NCBI GenBank assembly: GCA_964640725.1
Contig: CAZXIJ010000035.1
Span: forward strand, 1 to 32,648
Length of the DNA: 32,648 bases
From: CALHVX01 sp964640725
GTDB lineage: Bacteria; Pseudomonadota; Gammaproteobacteria; Pseudomonadales; Azotimanducaceae
Direction of reading: 5' to 3'
Position numbers and translations under genes: made by a program
The notes under the pieces: generated by a model
Seen by the model: the letters and a program-made list of their open reading frames with translations, nothing else
Told to the model about the DNA's origin: nothing
Database searches by the model: none
Shown here: piece by piece, positions 1 to 8,310 of the stretch
Layout of the letters: every line of letters begins with the position of its first letter
Numbering within the stretch: position 1 is the stretch's first letter

Positions 1-2063
1 CCCAGCGCAGCCTCGATGTCCCCGACCGGCGCATCGCAGCTCAGGCCCCGACACACATAGGCCTGCACGCCGCCATTCACTGGCCGCAAGCGCGGCAGAT
101 AACTGGGTAACGGCTCGGCTGCATCGTCCGGAATCAGATAGACGTGGCGCTCCGGGTGATAGCCTGCCGCCAGCGCGCTTTGCCAGGCGTCCAGCTCGGA
201 CGCCGGGCCCTGGACCAGTACCTGCACAAAGCCGGGGCCTTCGTCGCTGGCCAGAGCGAGCGCGCTCGCCAGGGCGCAGTGGCCGGCGGGGTACTGCTCC
301 ATCGCCCCGCGCGCCCAGTGCAGGGTGGCCAGGGCTGCGTCCAGGTACCGGGGCTCGCCCAGCAGGTGCCCGAGTCTCAGCAGCGCTGCCGCGGCGACGG
401 CGTTTCCCGGAGGCAGGGCATCGTCCATGGTTGGTCGCGGACGGTAGATCAACGCTTCGGCGTCGTGGGCTGTGAAGTAGAAGCCGCCGTTGTCCTGGTC
501 ATAGAACTGGTCGAGCAGGGCATCGGCGATGGTCACGGCAAAAGCCAGCTGGGCGCTGTCCCAGCGGTGCGCGAGCACCGTCAGCGCCGCGTCCAGGACC
601 TGAGCGTAGTCGTCCAGGTAGCCGCGATGGCGGGCGCTGCCCTTGAAGGTCGCGAACAGGATCTTGCCGTCCCAGAGCCTGGTTTGCAGGAAGCGCAGGG
701 CATCGACCGCCGCGTTCAGATAGTCCGTGCCGCGGCCGCCCGCGGTCCGCGCGCTCGCCTGGGCCAGGCCTTTGATGGCCATGGCGTTCCAGGCCGTGAG
801 CAGCTTGTCGTCCAGCCCCGGCGCAGTGCGCGTCTGTCGCAGTGCCAGCAGCTTGGCGCGGGCGCTGGCGAGGGTCGCGTCTGCTGCCGGGCGGGCGAGC
901 GACAGCCGTTCCACCACCGAGCGCCAGGCGTCGGTGCGATACAGGTGCCAGCGGCCTTCGAAGTTGGCGGCCTTATCGAGCCCGTACAGGGTCTCGACGA
1001 TCAGGTACTCCTCGTCGGTCAGCGCTTTGCGCACCGCATCCTTGCGCCAGACGTAGTACTCGCCCTCGCTGCCTTCGCTGTCGGCGTCGAGCGCAGCGTA
1101 AAAGCCGCCCTCCGGCGCGCGCATCTCGGCCAGCAGCCAGTCGGCGGTGCGCGCCAGCGCCTCATCGAACAGCTCGTCCGGGCCGATCGCCAGCGCCTCG
1201 GCATAGAGCGACAGCAGCTGGCCGTTGTCGTAGAGCATCTTCTCGAAGTGCGGAATCATCCAGCGCGCGTCGACGCTGTAACGGCAGAACCCGCCGCCCA
1301 GGTGGTCAAAGATGCCGCCCCGGGCCATTTGCGTGAGGGTCGTCATGACGGCATCCAGACAGGTCCTGGCAGCCTCCCGGTCCCCGCGGTCGCGCAGGCG
1401 GGCCCAGTCTTCCAGCAAGCGGCGCACCGTCCCCGGCATCGGGAACTTCGGCGCGTCGCCAAAGCCGCCGTGATTGCTGTCGAACTGGCCGAGCACCGCC
1501 TCGCGCAGGTCATCCAGGAACGCCAGATCGCGGGTGCCGGCGCCGCCCGGCTCCGGGTTCAGCTGGCCGAACACCTCCAGCAGTTTGGCGCCCTGCTTGT
1601 CGAGCTCTTCCCGGTTGTCCGCGTAAGCGGTGTGGATGCGCTCCAGCAGCTCGGCGAAGCCCGGCAGGTTGCCGCGCTGCTGCTTGGCGAAGTAGGTGCC
1701 CCCGAAGAAGGGCACCAGGGTGTGTGGGTCCAGAAACATCGTCAGGGGCCAGCCGCCGCTCTGCTGGGTCAGCACGTGGTGGGCCACCTGATACACCTTG
1801 TCCAGGTCCGGGCGCTCCTCCCGATCGACCTTGATGTTCACGAACAGCGCGTTCATCGCTGCGGCGACCTCCGGGTCCTCGAAGGACTCGTGCGCCATCA
1901 CGTGGCACCAGTGACAGGCGCTGTAGCCGACCGAGAGCAGGATCGGGCAGCCGCGCTCGCGCGCTTCCGCAAGCGCCTCTTCGCCCCAGGGGAACCAGTC
2001 CACCGGGTTGTCTTCGTGCTGCTTCAGGTAGGGGCTGGTTTCCAGCCCGAGTCGGTTTGCCAT
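1..2063 (-). CDS. DUF255 thioredoxin-domain protein (YyaL/SSP411 family), C-terminus cut by window edge
   Basis: The minus frame is open from ATG at 2063 to the left edge, giving 687 codons without a stop. It starts MANRLGLETSPYLKQH and carries the family hallmark CHWCH (Cys50 and Cys53) inside an N-terminal thioredoxin-like domain. Further family motifs follow: GGWP, GGTYF near residue 120, then a long alpha/alpha-barrel region with HFEKMLYDN and an LLTAWNAMAIKGLA segment. Family members are usually about 670-700 residues, so only a few residues are probably missing. The start is supported by a GAGGG sequence about six bases upstream. These proteins are cytoplasmic, resemble glycan epimerases/isomerases fused to a thioredoxin fold, and have no firmly established reaction. 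The gene is divergent from rppH. The family call is secure; the function is not known. Confidence 0.93.
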   Translation of the reverse strand, partial: MANRLGLETSPYLKQHEDNPVDWFPWGEEALAEARERGCPILLSVGYSACHWCHVMAHESFEDPEVAAAMNALFVNIKVDREERPDLDKVYQVAHHVLTQQSGGWPLTMFLDPHTLVPFFGGTYFAKQQRGNLPGFAELLERIHTAYADNREELDKQGAKLLEVFGQLNPEPGGAGTRDLAFLDDLREAVLGQFDSNHGGFGDAPKFPMPGTVRRLLEDWARLRDRGDREAARTCLDAVMTTLTQMARGGIFDHLGGGFCRYSVDARWMIPHFEKMLYDNGQLLSLYAEALAIGPDELFDEALARTADWLLAEMRAPEGGFYAALDADSEGSEGEYYVWRKDAVRKALTDEEYLIVETLYGLDKAANFEGRWHLYRTDAWRSVVERLSLARPAADATLASARAKLLALRQTRTAPGLDDKLLTAWNAMAIKGLAQASARTAGGRGTDYLNAAVDALRFLQTRLWDGKILFATFKGSARHRGYLDDYAQVLDAALTVLAHRWDSAQLAFAVTIADALLDQFYDQDNGGFYFTAHDAEALIYRPRPTMDDALPPGNAVAAAALLRLGHLLGEPRYLDAALATLHWARGAMEQYPAGHCALASALALASDEGPGFVQVLVQGPASELDAWQSALAAGYHPERHVYLIPDDAAEPLPSYLPRLRPVNGGVQAYVCRGLSCDAPVGDIEAAL

Positions 2064-2308
2064 GGGGGCCCTCGTTTGTCGCGCGCATCTTCCCATGCTC
2101 GTAAGCGACTGATCCATTGGCATTAGCGGTTTGATTCAGGTTCAATCAGGGTGAGGGAAACGGCGGCTCGCACCGCCGTCATGCTGTTGTCAGGCGCCAG
2201 GGCAGATGTGGCCGCGCCGGGCACCAGCGCTGCGCCTCCAGCGGCATTGCGCCGCGGTGGCGGTGCGCCTTAGCGGCGCTGGGAAAGGAAGCGGTCGATG
2301 AACAGACC
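2064..2308. other. Intergenic region between the divergent DUF255 gene and rppH, with one hairpin
   Basis: This 245-base stretch has no convincing coding frame. A perfect 7-base inverted repeat (ACGGCGG, six-base loop, CCGCCGT) lies at 2160-2179 and has no T-run on either side, so it is not a clear terminator. A looser repeat, TGATT-N7-AATCA, lies at 2132-2148. Promoters for both flanking genes should be here, but I could not pick a pair of -35/-10 boxes with confidence. Confidence 0.4.
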
Positions 2309-2959
2309 ATGTTAGACAGGGACGGTTTCCGACCGAACGTTGGGATCGTTATCACCAACGGGCAGGGCCAGGTGTTGTGGGCCCGGCGCGTGGGGGGGCA
2401 TGACGCGTGGCAGTTTCCCCAGGGCGGGGTCAACGACGGCGAGTCGCTCATCGATGGCCTGTACCGCGAGCTGGAAGAAGAGACCGGCCTGCTGCGTGAG
2501 CACGTCAAGTTGCTGGCGCAAACCCAGAACTGGCTGCGCTACCGGATTCCCCGCAAGTTTCGGCGCTACAACTCCGACCCCGCGTTCCGTGGCCAAAAGC
2601 AGCACTGGTTTCTGCTGCAGCTGATTGCCGACGACAGCACCGTGGCTGTGGACGCGGGCGACAAGCCAGAGTTCGATGACTGGGCCTGGGTCAGCTTCTG
2701 GTACCCGGTGGGCCAGGTCGTGCCCTTCAAGCGCAGCGTCTATATGCGGGCTTTGCAGGAACTGGCACCCTTCCTGCCGCTGCCTGAAACGCAAAGGCTG
2801 CCCGGCCAGAAAGTGGACGTGCACCCGATCGCCCGCGATGGCGGCGCTGATGGCGGCTCTTCGAATAACCGTTCGGGACGCCGCCGATCCGGTCGAGCCC
2901 GCCGGCGGAAAGGCTCGAACAATCGTTCTAATGGCCGTCGCAGCGAGTTTCAGTCCTGA
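2309..2959 (+). CDS. rppH: RNA pyrophosphohydrolase RppH (Nudix), with extended basic tail
   Basis: RppH removes pyrophosphate from the 5' triphosphate of mRNAs and so opens them to RNase E decay. The protein starts MLDRDGFRPNVGIVI, matching the RppH N-terminus, and carries a complete Nudix box at residues 39-61 (G39, E45, R53, E54, E57, E58, G60). Downstream come NWLRYRIPRKFRR, GQKQHWFLLQL and WYPVGQVVPFKR, all RppH-specific. It has 216 residues against about 160-176 in enterobacteria. The excess is a tail from about residue 178 made mostly of Arg, Lys, Ser, Asn and Gly, which could add RNA affinity (inference). The stop overlaps the ptsP start as TGATG, so the two are translationally coupled, an arrangement common in Gammaproteobacteria. 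Confidence 0.97.
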   Translation: MLDRDGFRPNVGIVITNGQGQVLWARRVGGHDAWQFPQGGVNDGESLIDGLYRELEEETGLLREHVKLLAQTQNWLRYRIPRKFRRYNSDPAFRGQKQHWFLLQLIADDSTVAVDAGDKPEFDDWAWVSFWYPVGQVVPFKRSVYMRALQELAPFLPLPETQRLPGQKVDVHPIARDGGADGGSSNNRSGRRRSGRARRRKGSNNRSNGRRSEFQS

Positions 2960-5253
2960 TGCTGCAGATTCTTCGCACCATTGTTCAGGACGTCGAAGAC
3001 GCGGCCAGCTTTCGCGAGGCGCTCGACCTGATCGTGCAGGCGGTGCGTCACGCCCTGGGCACGGATGTCTGCTCGGTCTATCTGCTGGACAGCACGCGCG
3101 AGCGCTTTGTCTTTGCCGCGAACGAAGGTCTCAATACTGATCTGGTTGGTTTATTTTCCATGGCCGCCAGCGAAGGGCTCGTTGGCCTGGTCGCAGAGCG
3201 GGCCGAGCCCATCAACCTCGAAGATGCGAGCGCCCATCCGCGCTTCCGCGCCGTACTCGAGATAGGCGAGGAGCCCTTCAGCGCGTTCCTGGGGGTCCCG
3301 ATTATCCACCACCGTCAGGTGCTGGGCGTGCTCATCGTCCAGCAGGGCGTTGCGCGCAAGTTTGACGAGAGCGAAGAGGCCTTCCTGGTCACCCTGGCGG
3401 CGCAGCTTGCCAACGCGGTCTCCCACGCGGATGCCACGGGCGAGATGAACCGGGTCCTGGGCCGCACCCGGGCGGAGCCCGATCGGGTGTTTCGCGGCGT
3501 CGGCGGGTCCCCGGGGGTCGCGATTGGCCAGGCCGTGCTCATGCACCCGACCGCCAGCCTGGAGGCGGTGCCTGACCGGGTGGCCGAGGACGTCACCGTA
3601 GAGCTGATGATCTTTGAGCGGGCGGTCAACGCGGTGCGCGACGACATTCGCAACATTTCCGTCGAGTTTGCCGAAAGCCTGCCAGCGGAGGAGCTGGCAC
3701 TCTTTGATGCCTACCTGCACATGCTCGACGACAACGCGATCAGTGGCGATGTTCGCAGCCGGATTCAGGAGGGGCAGTGGGCCCAGGGCGCGCTGCGCAA
3801 GGTGATCCGCGAGCACATGCGCCGTTTCGAGGCGATGTCAGATCCTTACCTGCGCGAGCGCGGCGCCGATGTCAAAGATCTGGGCCTGCGGGTGCTCGCG
3901 TACCTGCAGGACATTCGCCAGCGCAAAGTGCACTTCCCGCCGAACACGATTCTGGTCGGCGACGAGGTCCTGCCCAGCTTGCTGACCAGCATCCCTGCGG
4001 ATCGCCTGGCCGGCATCGTCTCTTTGCGGGGCTCCGGCAACAGCCATGTGGCCATCCTGGCGCGGGCGCTCGGTATCCCTGCAGTCATGGGCGCCGTCGA
4101 CCTGCCCATGCTCTCGATGGACGCTGAACAGGTCGTGGTCGATGGCCACTACGGCGAAGTCATTCTCGAGCCCTCGGCGCAGCGTCTGGCAGAGTATCGG
4201 GACTTGCTGGAAGAAGAGGCGGAGTTCTCCCGGGAGCTCGAGGGCCTGAAAGAGCTGCCCTGCGAGACGCGCGACGGGCGCCGGGTGCGGCTGTGGGTCA
4301 ACATCGGCCTGACCGGCGACATTTCCCGCTCCCTGGACCGCGGCGCCGAGGGCATTGGCCTGTTCCGCACGGAAATCCCGTTCATGAGCCAGGAGCGCTT
4401 TCCCAGCGAAGAGGAGCAGCGCCTGGTTTACCGGGAGCACATGACGGCCTTCGAGCCCCGGCCGGTCACCATGCGAACCCTGGACATCGGCGGCGACAAG
4501 GCGCTGAGCTATTTCCCGATCAACGAAGAGAACCCGTTTCTGGGTTGGCGCGGCATTCGCGTCACCCTCGATCACCCGGAGATCTTCATGGTGCAGGTGC
4601 GCGCCATGATCAAGGCCAACGCAGGCCTGACCGGCGTGCTGCGCATTATGCTGCCGATGATCTCCTCGCTGGCCGAAGTCGACGAAGCCGCCGGGCTGGT
4701 CGAGCGGGCTTACGGCGAAGTGCTCGAAGAAGGGGTCGACGTCAAACGGCCGCAGCTGGGCGTCATGATCGAGGTGCCGGCCGCGGTCTACCAGGCGCAC
4801 GAGCTGGCCAAGCGCGTGGATTTCCTGGCCGTCGGCTCCAATGACCTGACCCAGTACATGCTGGCCGTGGACCGCAACAATCCGCGCGTGGCCGACCTAT
4901 ACCAGGACTTCCACCCGGCGGTGCTGCGGGCGCTGCGGGAGGTCGGGCGGGCAGCCGGTCGCGAGGACAAGCCCCTGGGCATCTGTGGCGAGATGGCGGG
5001 CACACCGGCGGGGGCCGTGCTGCTGACCGCCATGGGCTACCACGTGCTCAGCATGAACGCGACCAATCTGCCGCGGGTGAAGTGGGTGCTGCGCAACGTC
5101 AGCCATCGGGCCTGCCGACGCATGCTGGCTCAGGTTTTGAAGATGACGACGGCAGAAGAGGTCACGGCATTCATGCGCGTGCAGCTGATGGAGGCCGGTC
5201 TGGGTCGAGTGCTGCCGCGGCACCACGACGAAGCCCTGCAGAAAGTCTCCTGA
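2959..5253 (+). CDS. ptsP: PEP-protein phosphotransferase PtsP (EI-Ntr)
   Basis: This is Enzyme I of the nitrogen-related phosphotransferase system. It autophosphorylates from phosphoenolpyruvate and passes phosphate to NPr and then PtsN, a regulatory chain for nitrogen, potassium and envelope stress. Domains in order are an N-terminal GAF sensor (about residues 15-160), the EI N-terminal domain (about 175-300), the swivelling phosphohistidine domain with the active-site His363 in GSGNSHVAILARALGIPAVMG-like context, and the PEP-binding barrel (about 430-740). The barrel contains GIGLFRTEIPFM, TLDIGGDKALSYFP, VGSNDLTQYMLAVDRNN and GICGEMAG. Length is 764 residues, close to the 748 of E. coli PtsP. 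It starts inside the rppH stop codon. The end lies only nine bases from the convergent NRDE gene, with no visible terminator. Confidence 0.97.
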   Translation: MLQILRTIVQDVEDAASFREALDLIVQAVRHALGTDVCSVYLLDSTRERFVFAANEGLNTDLVGLFSMAASEGLVGLVAERAEPINLEDASAHPRFRAVLEIGEEPFSAFLGVPIIHHRQVLGVLIVQQGVARKFDESEEAFLVTLAAQLANAVSHADATGEMNRVLGRTRAEPDRVFRGVGGSPGVAIGQAVLMHPTASLEAVPDRVAEDVTVELMIFERAVNAVRDDIRNISVEFAESLPAEELALFDAYLHMLDDNAISGDVRSRIQEGQWAQGALRKVIREHMRRFEAMSDPYLRERGADVKDLGLRVLAYLQDIRQRKVHFPPNTILVGDEVLPSLLTSIPADRLAGIVSLRGSGNSHVAILARALGIPAVMGAVDLPMLSMDAEQVVVDGHYGEVILEPSAQRLAEYRDLLEEEAEFSRELEGLKELPCETRDGRRVRLWVNIGLTGDISRSLDRGAEGIGLFRTEIPFMSQERFPSEEEQRLVYREHMTAFEPRPVTMRTLDIGGDKALSYFPINEENPFLGWRGIRVTLDHPEIFMVQVRAMIKANAGLTGVLRIMLPMISSLAEVDEAAGLVERAYGEVLEEGVDVKRPQLGVMIEVPAAVYQAHELAKRVDFLAVGSNDLTQYMLAVDRNNPRVADLYQDFHPAVLRALREVGRAAGREDKPLGICGEMAGTPAGAVLLTAMGYHVLSMNATNLPRVKWVLRNVSHRACRRMLAQVLKMTTAEEVTAFMRVQLMEAGLGRVLPRHHDEALQKVS

Positions 5254-5262
5254 CCGCGCGAC

Positions 5263-6042
5263 TCAGTCCCGGCGGCGGGCAAAGCGATGATCGCTGCGTC
5301 CGGCGTGCTGGCCACCGCTCAGGGAGATCTGCTCGCTGAAGTGCACGGCCTCATCGCTGATCGCGACCGCCGTGCAGGCCCGTGTGCCGTAGTCCGTGCC
5401 GGTGATGTACACCGCGCCCAGCGCCAGCAGCTCGTCGGCTGTGCGCCCGGGAATGTCTCTCGGCTCCGGTTCCTGCGGGAGCATCCCGTCGCCAAGCAGC
5501 GCCAGCAGCTGCTCCTGGAGCGCGCGGTCCGGGTCCGGTGCCGCCGGCGCGGCGTTCACGACCTTTTCCAGGGCGGCCTTGCCGCGGTGAACCTTGTGCC
5601 GGTCTTCGTCGAGCGTCGCGTTCGCAAGGCCGTAGATGCCCGGCGGCAGCACCCGGGTATCGGCGCGGTTGGAGCGGTACACCAGGTTGCGGCCATCCCA
5701 CAGCAGCAGGTTAAAGCCCCGATAGCGCTCGCCCTCGATCCCGTCGGCGTAGCGCTCCGCAGATTCGGTCCCGGCCAGAAAATCGTGCACCAGAGCACCC
5801 CGGCTCGCCCGGGGCTCTGCCGGCGGCGGCTCGCCAAAGTTGGTGACGGCGGCGAAGCGCCCGGCGGCGTTGACGCCCAGCCAGGTGCCGCCCGCTTCCA
5901 GGTCCTTGCCGGCAAGCACGCGATGGGGCCCGGGCCAGAAGTGTGCGCTGGCGGTGGGGCGGGCGTAGAATTCGTCCCGGTTCGCAGCGACCACCAGCGG
6001 CCGGCCGGCTTGGGCCTGATGCCCGACAAGAATCAAACACAT
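5263..6042 (-). CDS. NRDE family protein (TANGO2-like)
   Basis: The 259-residue product begins MCLILVGHQ and contains the family-defining ANRDEFYARPT motif near residue 20, then GGTWLGVNAAGRFAAVTNF. Cys2 would become the N-terminal nucleophile if Met1 is removed, as in Ntn-hydrolase folds. Bacterial and eukaryotic (TANGO2) members are linked to haem or lipid handling, but no reaction is settled. The gene is divergent from lgt with 22 bases between starts, and its ATG lies next to a perfect palindrome. In many Gammaproteobacteria an NRDE gene sits at this same place between ptsP and lgt. The family call is secure; the role is unknown. Confidence 0.92.
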   Translation of the reverse strand: MCLILVGHQAQAGRPLVVAANRDEFYARPTASAHFWPGPHRVLAGKDLEAGGTWLGVNAAGRFAAVTNFGEPPPAEPRASRGALVHDFLAGTESAERYADGIEGERYRGFNLLLWDGRNLVYRSNRADTRVLPPGIYGLANATLDEDRHKVHRGKAALEKVVNAAPAAPDPDRALQEQLLALLGDGMLPQEPEPRDIPGRTADELLALGAVYITGTDYGTRACTAVAISDEAVHFSEQISLSGGQHAGRSDHRFARRRD

Positions 6043-6054
6043 ACCATATGGTAT
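6041..6054. promoter_or_regulatory. Perfect 14-base palindrome in the NRDE/lgt divergent gap
   Basis: ATACCATATGGTAT is a perfect inverted repeat. It overlaps the NRDE start codon and ends ten bases before the lgt GTG start. Its place between two divergent starts fits an operator, but no partner regulator is encoded nearby and the site is AT-rich, so chance is possible. Confidence 0.35.
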
Positions 6055-6064
6055 CAGGACTTTC

Positions 6065-6916
6065 GTGTACTACCCGAACATCGATCCGATCATTGTCTCG
6101 CTGGGTCCCCTGGCGATTCGCTGGTATGGCCTGGCCTACCTCGCCGGCTTCGCGGCCTGCTGGTGGCTGGGCAACTGGCGCGCGCGCCGACCTTCCCTGC
6201 GGCTGTCGGGCGACAGCTGGACGCCCGATGACGTGTCTGACGTGGTGTTCTACGGCGCCGTCGGCGCGGTGCTGGGCGGACGCATTGGCTACGCGCTGTT
6301 CTACGGCTTTGAGCAGCTGGCGCGCGATCCGCTGTTCCTGATCCGTATCTGGGACGGCGGCATGTCCTTCCACGGCGGGCTCATTGGCTGCATGGTCGGG
6401 CTCTGGTGGTTCGGGCGCCAGACCTCGCGCAGCATGTGGCAGGTGACGGACTTCATCACGCCGATGGGCCCCATCGGTCTCGGTCTTGGGCGGCTCGGCA
6501 ATTTCGCCAACACGGAGCTGCCTGGGCGCATGACAGACGGTCCCTTCGGCATGATCTTCCCCTGCAGCGCCGATGCGGTGCGGGCCATCAACCCCACCTG
6601 CACCGGCCAGTGGGAAGCCTTCGCGCGGCACCCGTCGTCCCTGTATCAGGCTTTTGCCGAAGGCGTGGTCCTGTTCGCCGTGGTCTGGCTCTTTGCCAGC
6701 CGGGCGCGGCCCGTCGGCGCGGTGACCGGCGTGTTCCTGATCACCTACGGCTTGCTGCGCATCGTGACTGAGTCCTTCCGGCAGCCCGACAGCCACCTGG
6801 GTTTCATTGCCTTCGAGTGGCTGACCATGGGCCAGCTGCTGTCTCTGCCCATGCTGTTGCTGGGGGCCTGGCTGCTGGTCCGGGCCGGCAGCCGGGGAGT
6901 CGCTGCCAATGTCTGA
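6065..6916 (+). CDS. lgt: Prolipoprotein diacylglyceryl transferase Lgt
   Basis: Lgt transfers diacylglycerol from phosphatidylglycerol to the lipobox cysteine of prolipoproteins in the inner membrane, the first step of lipoprotein maturation. The product has 283 residues and about seven hydrophobic segments. It keeps the functional positions known from E. coli: GGMSFHGG with His103, GRLGNF with Arg143 and Asn146, and Glu151. The start is GTG at 6065, which gives MYYPNIDPIIVSLGP, the usual Lgt N-terminus; an AGGA sequence lies about six bases upstream. thyA follows after 30 bases, a linkage typical of proteobacteria. A lipoprotein gene (the S9 peptidase at 8311) lies in the same gene string. 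Confidence 0.97.
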   Translation: MYYPNIDPIIVSLGPLAIRWYGLAYLAGFAACWWLGNWRARRPSLRLSGDSWTPDDVSDVVFYGAVGAVLGGRIGYALFYGFEQLARDPLFLIRIWDGGMSFHGGLIGCMVGLWWFGRQTSRSMWQVTDFITPMGPIGLGLGRLGNFANTELPGRMTDGPFGMIFPCSADAVRAINPTCTGQWEAFARHPSSLYQAFAEGVVLFAVVWLFASRARPVGAVTGVFLITYGLLRIVTESFRQPDSHLGFIAFEWLTMGQLLSLPMLLLGAWLLVRAGSRGVAANV

Positions 6917-6946
6917 CCGCCGCCCTCGACAATCCACAGAAGTTTC

Positions 6947-7741
6947 ATGAAGCAATACCTCGACCTCATGCGCCACGTGCGCGAGCACGGCACCTTTAAG
7001 GGTGATCGCACGGGCACCGGGACCTACAGCGTGTTCGGGCATCAGCTGCGTTTTCCGCTGGCCGACGGCTTTCCGCTGGTGACCACCAAGAAGATGTTTC
7101 TCAAAGGCATCATTCACGAGCTGCTGTGGTTTCTGCAGGGCAGCACCAACATCAAGTACCTGACGGACCACGGTGTGCACATCTGGGACGAGTGGGCCGA
7201 CGAGCACGGCGAGCTGGGCCCGGTGTACGGCAGCCAGTGGCGCTCCTGGCCCACCGCCGATGGCGGCACCATTGACCAGATCGAGCGGCTCGTTGACGAC
7301 CTCAAAAACAATCCGGACAGCCGCCGGCACATCGTCAGCGCCTGGAACGTGGCCGAGGTCGACACCATGGCGTTGCCGCCCTGCCACACGCTGTTTCAGT
7401 TTTACGTCGCCGACAACCGGTTGTCCTGTCAGCTCTACCAGCGCAGCGCGGACATTTTCCTGGGCGTGCCGTTCAACATTGCCAGCTACGCGTTGCTGAC
7501 CATGATGCTGGCGCAGGTTTGCGGCTACGAGCTGGGCGATTTCGTACACACCTTTGGCGATGCCCATCTGTACGCCAACCACCTGGAGCAGGCCGACCGG
7601 CAGCTGGCCCGGGAGCCACTGCCCTTGCCCGTGATGCACCTGAACCCGGAGGTCAAAGACCTGTTCGGTTTTCGCTTTGAGGACTTCACCCTCGAAGGCT
7701 ACGAGTCGCACGCGGGCATCAAAGCCCCGATTGCTGTCTGA
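6947..7741 (+). CDS. thyA: Thymidylate synthase ThyA
   Basis: ThyA methylates dUMP to dTMP using methylenetetrahydrofolate, producing dihydrofolate. The length is 264 residues, identical to E. coli ThyA. Conserved positions align number for number: Arg21 in GDRTGTG, the catalytic Cys146 in ALPPCHTLFQF, Arg126/Arg127, and the QRSADIFLGVPFNIASYALL signature. The C-terminus ends KAPIAV as expected for the enzyme that closes over its substrate. The stop is followed one base later by the folA GTG, pairing the enzyme that makes dihydrofolate with the one that recycles it. Confidence 0.98.
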   Translation: MKQYLDLMRHVREHGTFKGDRTGTGTYSVFGHQLRFPLADGFPLVTTKKMFLKGIIHELLWFLQGSTNIKYLTDHGVHIWDEWADEHGELGPVYGSQWRSWPTADGGTIDQIERLVDDLKNNPDSRRHIVSAWNVAEVDTMALPPCHTLFQFYVADNRLSCQLYQRSADIFLGVPFNIASYALLTMMLAQVCGYELGDFVHTFGDAHLYANHLEQADRQLAREPLPLPVMHLNPEVKDLFGFRFEDFTLEGYESHAGIKAPIAV

Positions 7742-7742
7742 C

Positions 7743-8288
7743 GTGGCAACGCCGGCGCCGCAGGGCGCGCCCAAGCTTGCGCTGATCTGGGCCATGGCCG
7801 ACAACGGTGTCATTGGCGCGGCCGGCGGCTTGCCCTGGCGGCTGCCGCAGGACCTTCGGTTTTTCATGATGACCACCAGCCGCAAGGCCGTGATCATGGG
7901 GCGCAAGACCTTTGAGTCCATGAAGGCGCCCTTGCCTCGGCGCCGCAATATCGTGGTGACCCGGGATGCTGGCTACGACCGGGCCGGCATCGACGTCGCA
8001 GCTTCTTTTGAGGGCGCGGTGGATATCGCCACGCGCTACAGCGCCGAGCAGCGCCTGGACGAGATCGCCGTTGCCGGCGGCAGCGAGATTTACCGGCTTG
8101 CGCTGCCGCAGGCTGACCGTCTTTACGTCACCCGGATTCACGCCGAGATCGATGGCGACACGATGTTCCCTGCAGTGCCCTGGGACGCGTTTGAACGCTG
8201 CTGGCACCGTCGCTACGACGATCTGCCGGCGCACGATCACAGCTTTACCATCGAAATGTGGGAGCGCCCGACGCCCGGTGTTTCCTGA
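7743..8288 (+). CDS. folA: Dihydrofolate reductase FolA
   Basis: FolA reduces dihydrofolate to tetrahydrofolate with NADPH, closing the cycle with ThyA. The GTG start at 7743 gives 181 residues. An in-frame ATG at 7677 would lie well inside thyA and is less likely. After a short extra N-terminal stretch come LALIWAMADNGVIG, GGLPWRLPQDLRFF with the substrate-binding acidic residue Asp37 (equivalent to E. coli Asp27), IMGRKTFES, and AVAGGSEIYRLALPQADRLYVTRI-type NADPH and fold motifs. The N-terminal extension of about ten residues is slightly longer than usual. Confidence 0.96.
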   Translation: MATPAPQGAPKLALIWAMADNGVIGAAGGLPWRLPQDLRFFMMTTSRKAVIMGRKTFESMKAPLPRRRNIVVTRDAGYDRAGIDVAASFEGAVDIATRYSAEQRLDEIAVAGGSEIYRLALPQADRLYVTRIHAEIDGDTMFPAVPWDAFERCWHRRYDDLPAHDHSFTIEMWERPTPGVS

Positions 8289-8297
8289 TCTGCCCAC

Positions 8298-8304
8298 AGG
8301 AGGG
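8298..8304 (+). promoter_or_regulatory. Strong ribosome binding site that decides the S9 peptidase start
   Basis: AGGAGGG lies just after folA. Spacing from AGGAGG is seven bases to the TTG at 8311, four to the GTG at 8308 and sixteen to the ATG at 8320. Spacing favours TTG 8311, with GTG 8308 next. All three give the same lipoprotein signal peptide. Confidence 0.6.
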
Positions 8305-8310
8305 TGTGTG

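Noticed and set aside
144..2126. Plus-strand open frame of 660 codons opposite the DUF255 gene
   Set aside because: The minus frame gives a full family match with CHWCH motif, while the plus frame has no recognisable domain and only reflects high GC content.
5711..7948. Minus-strand open frame of 745 codons across lgt, thyA and folA
   Set aside because: It is antisense to three well-identified genes and has biased, low-information composition; its 3' end also runs through the NRDE gene in another frame.
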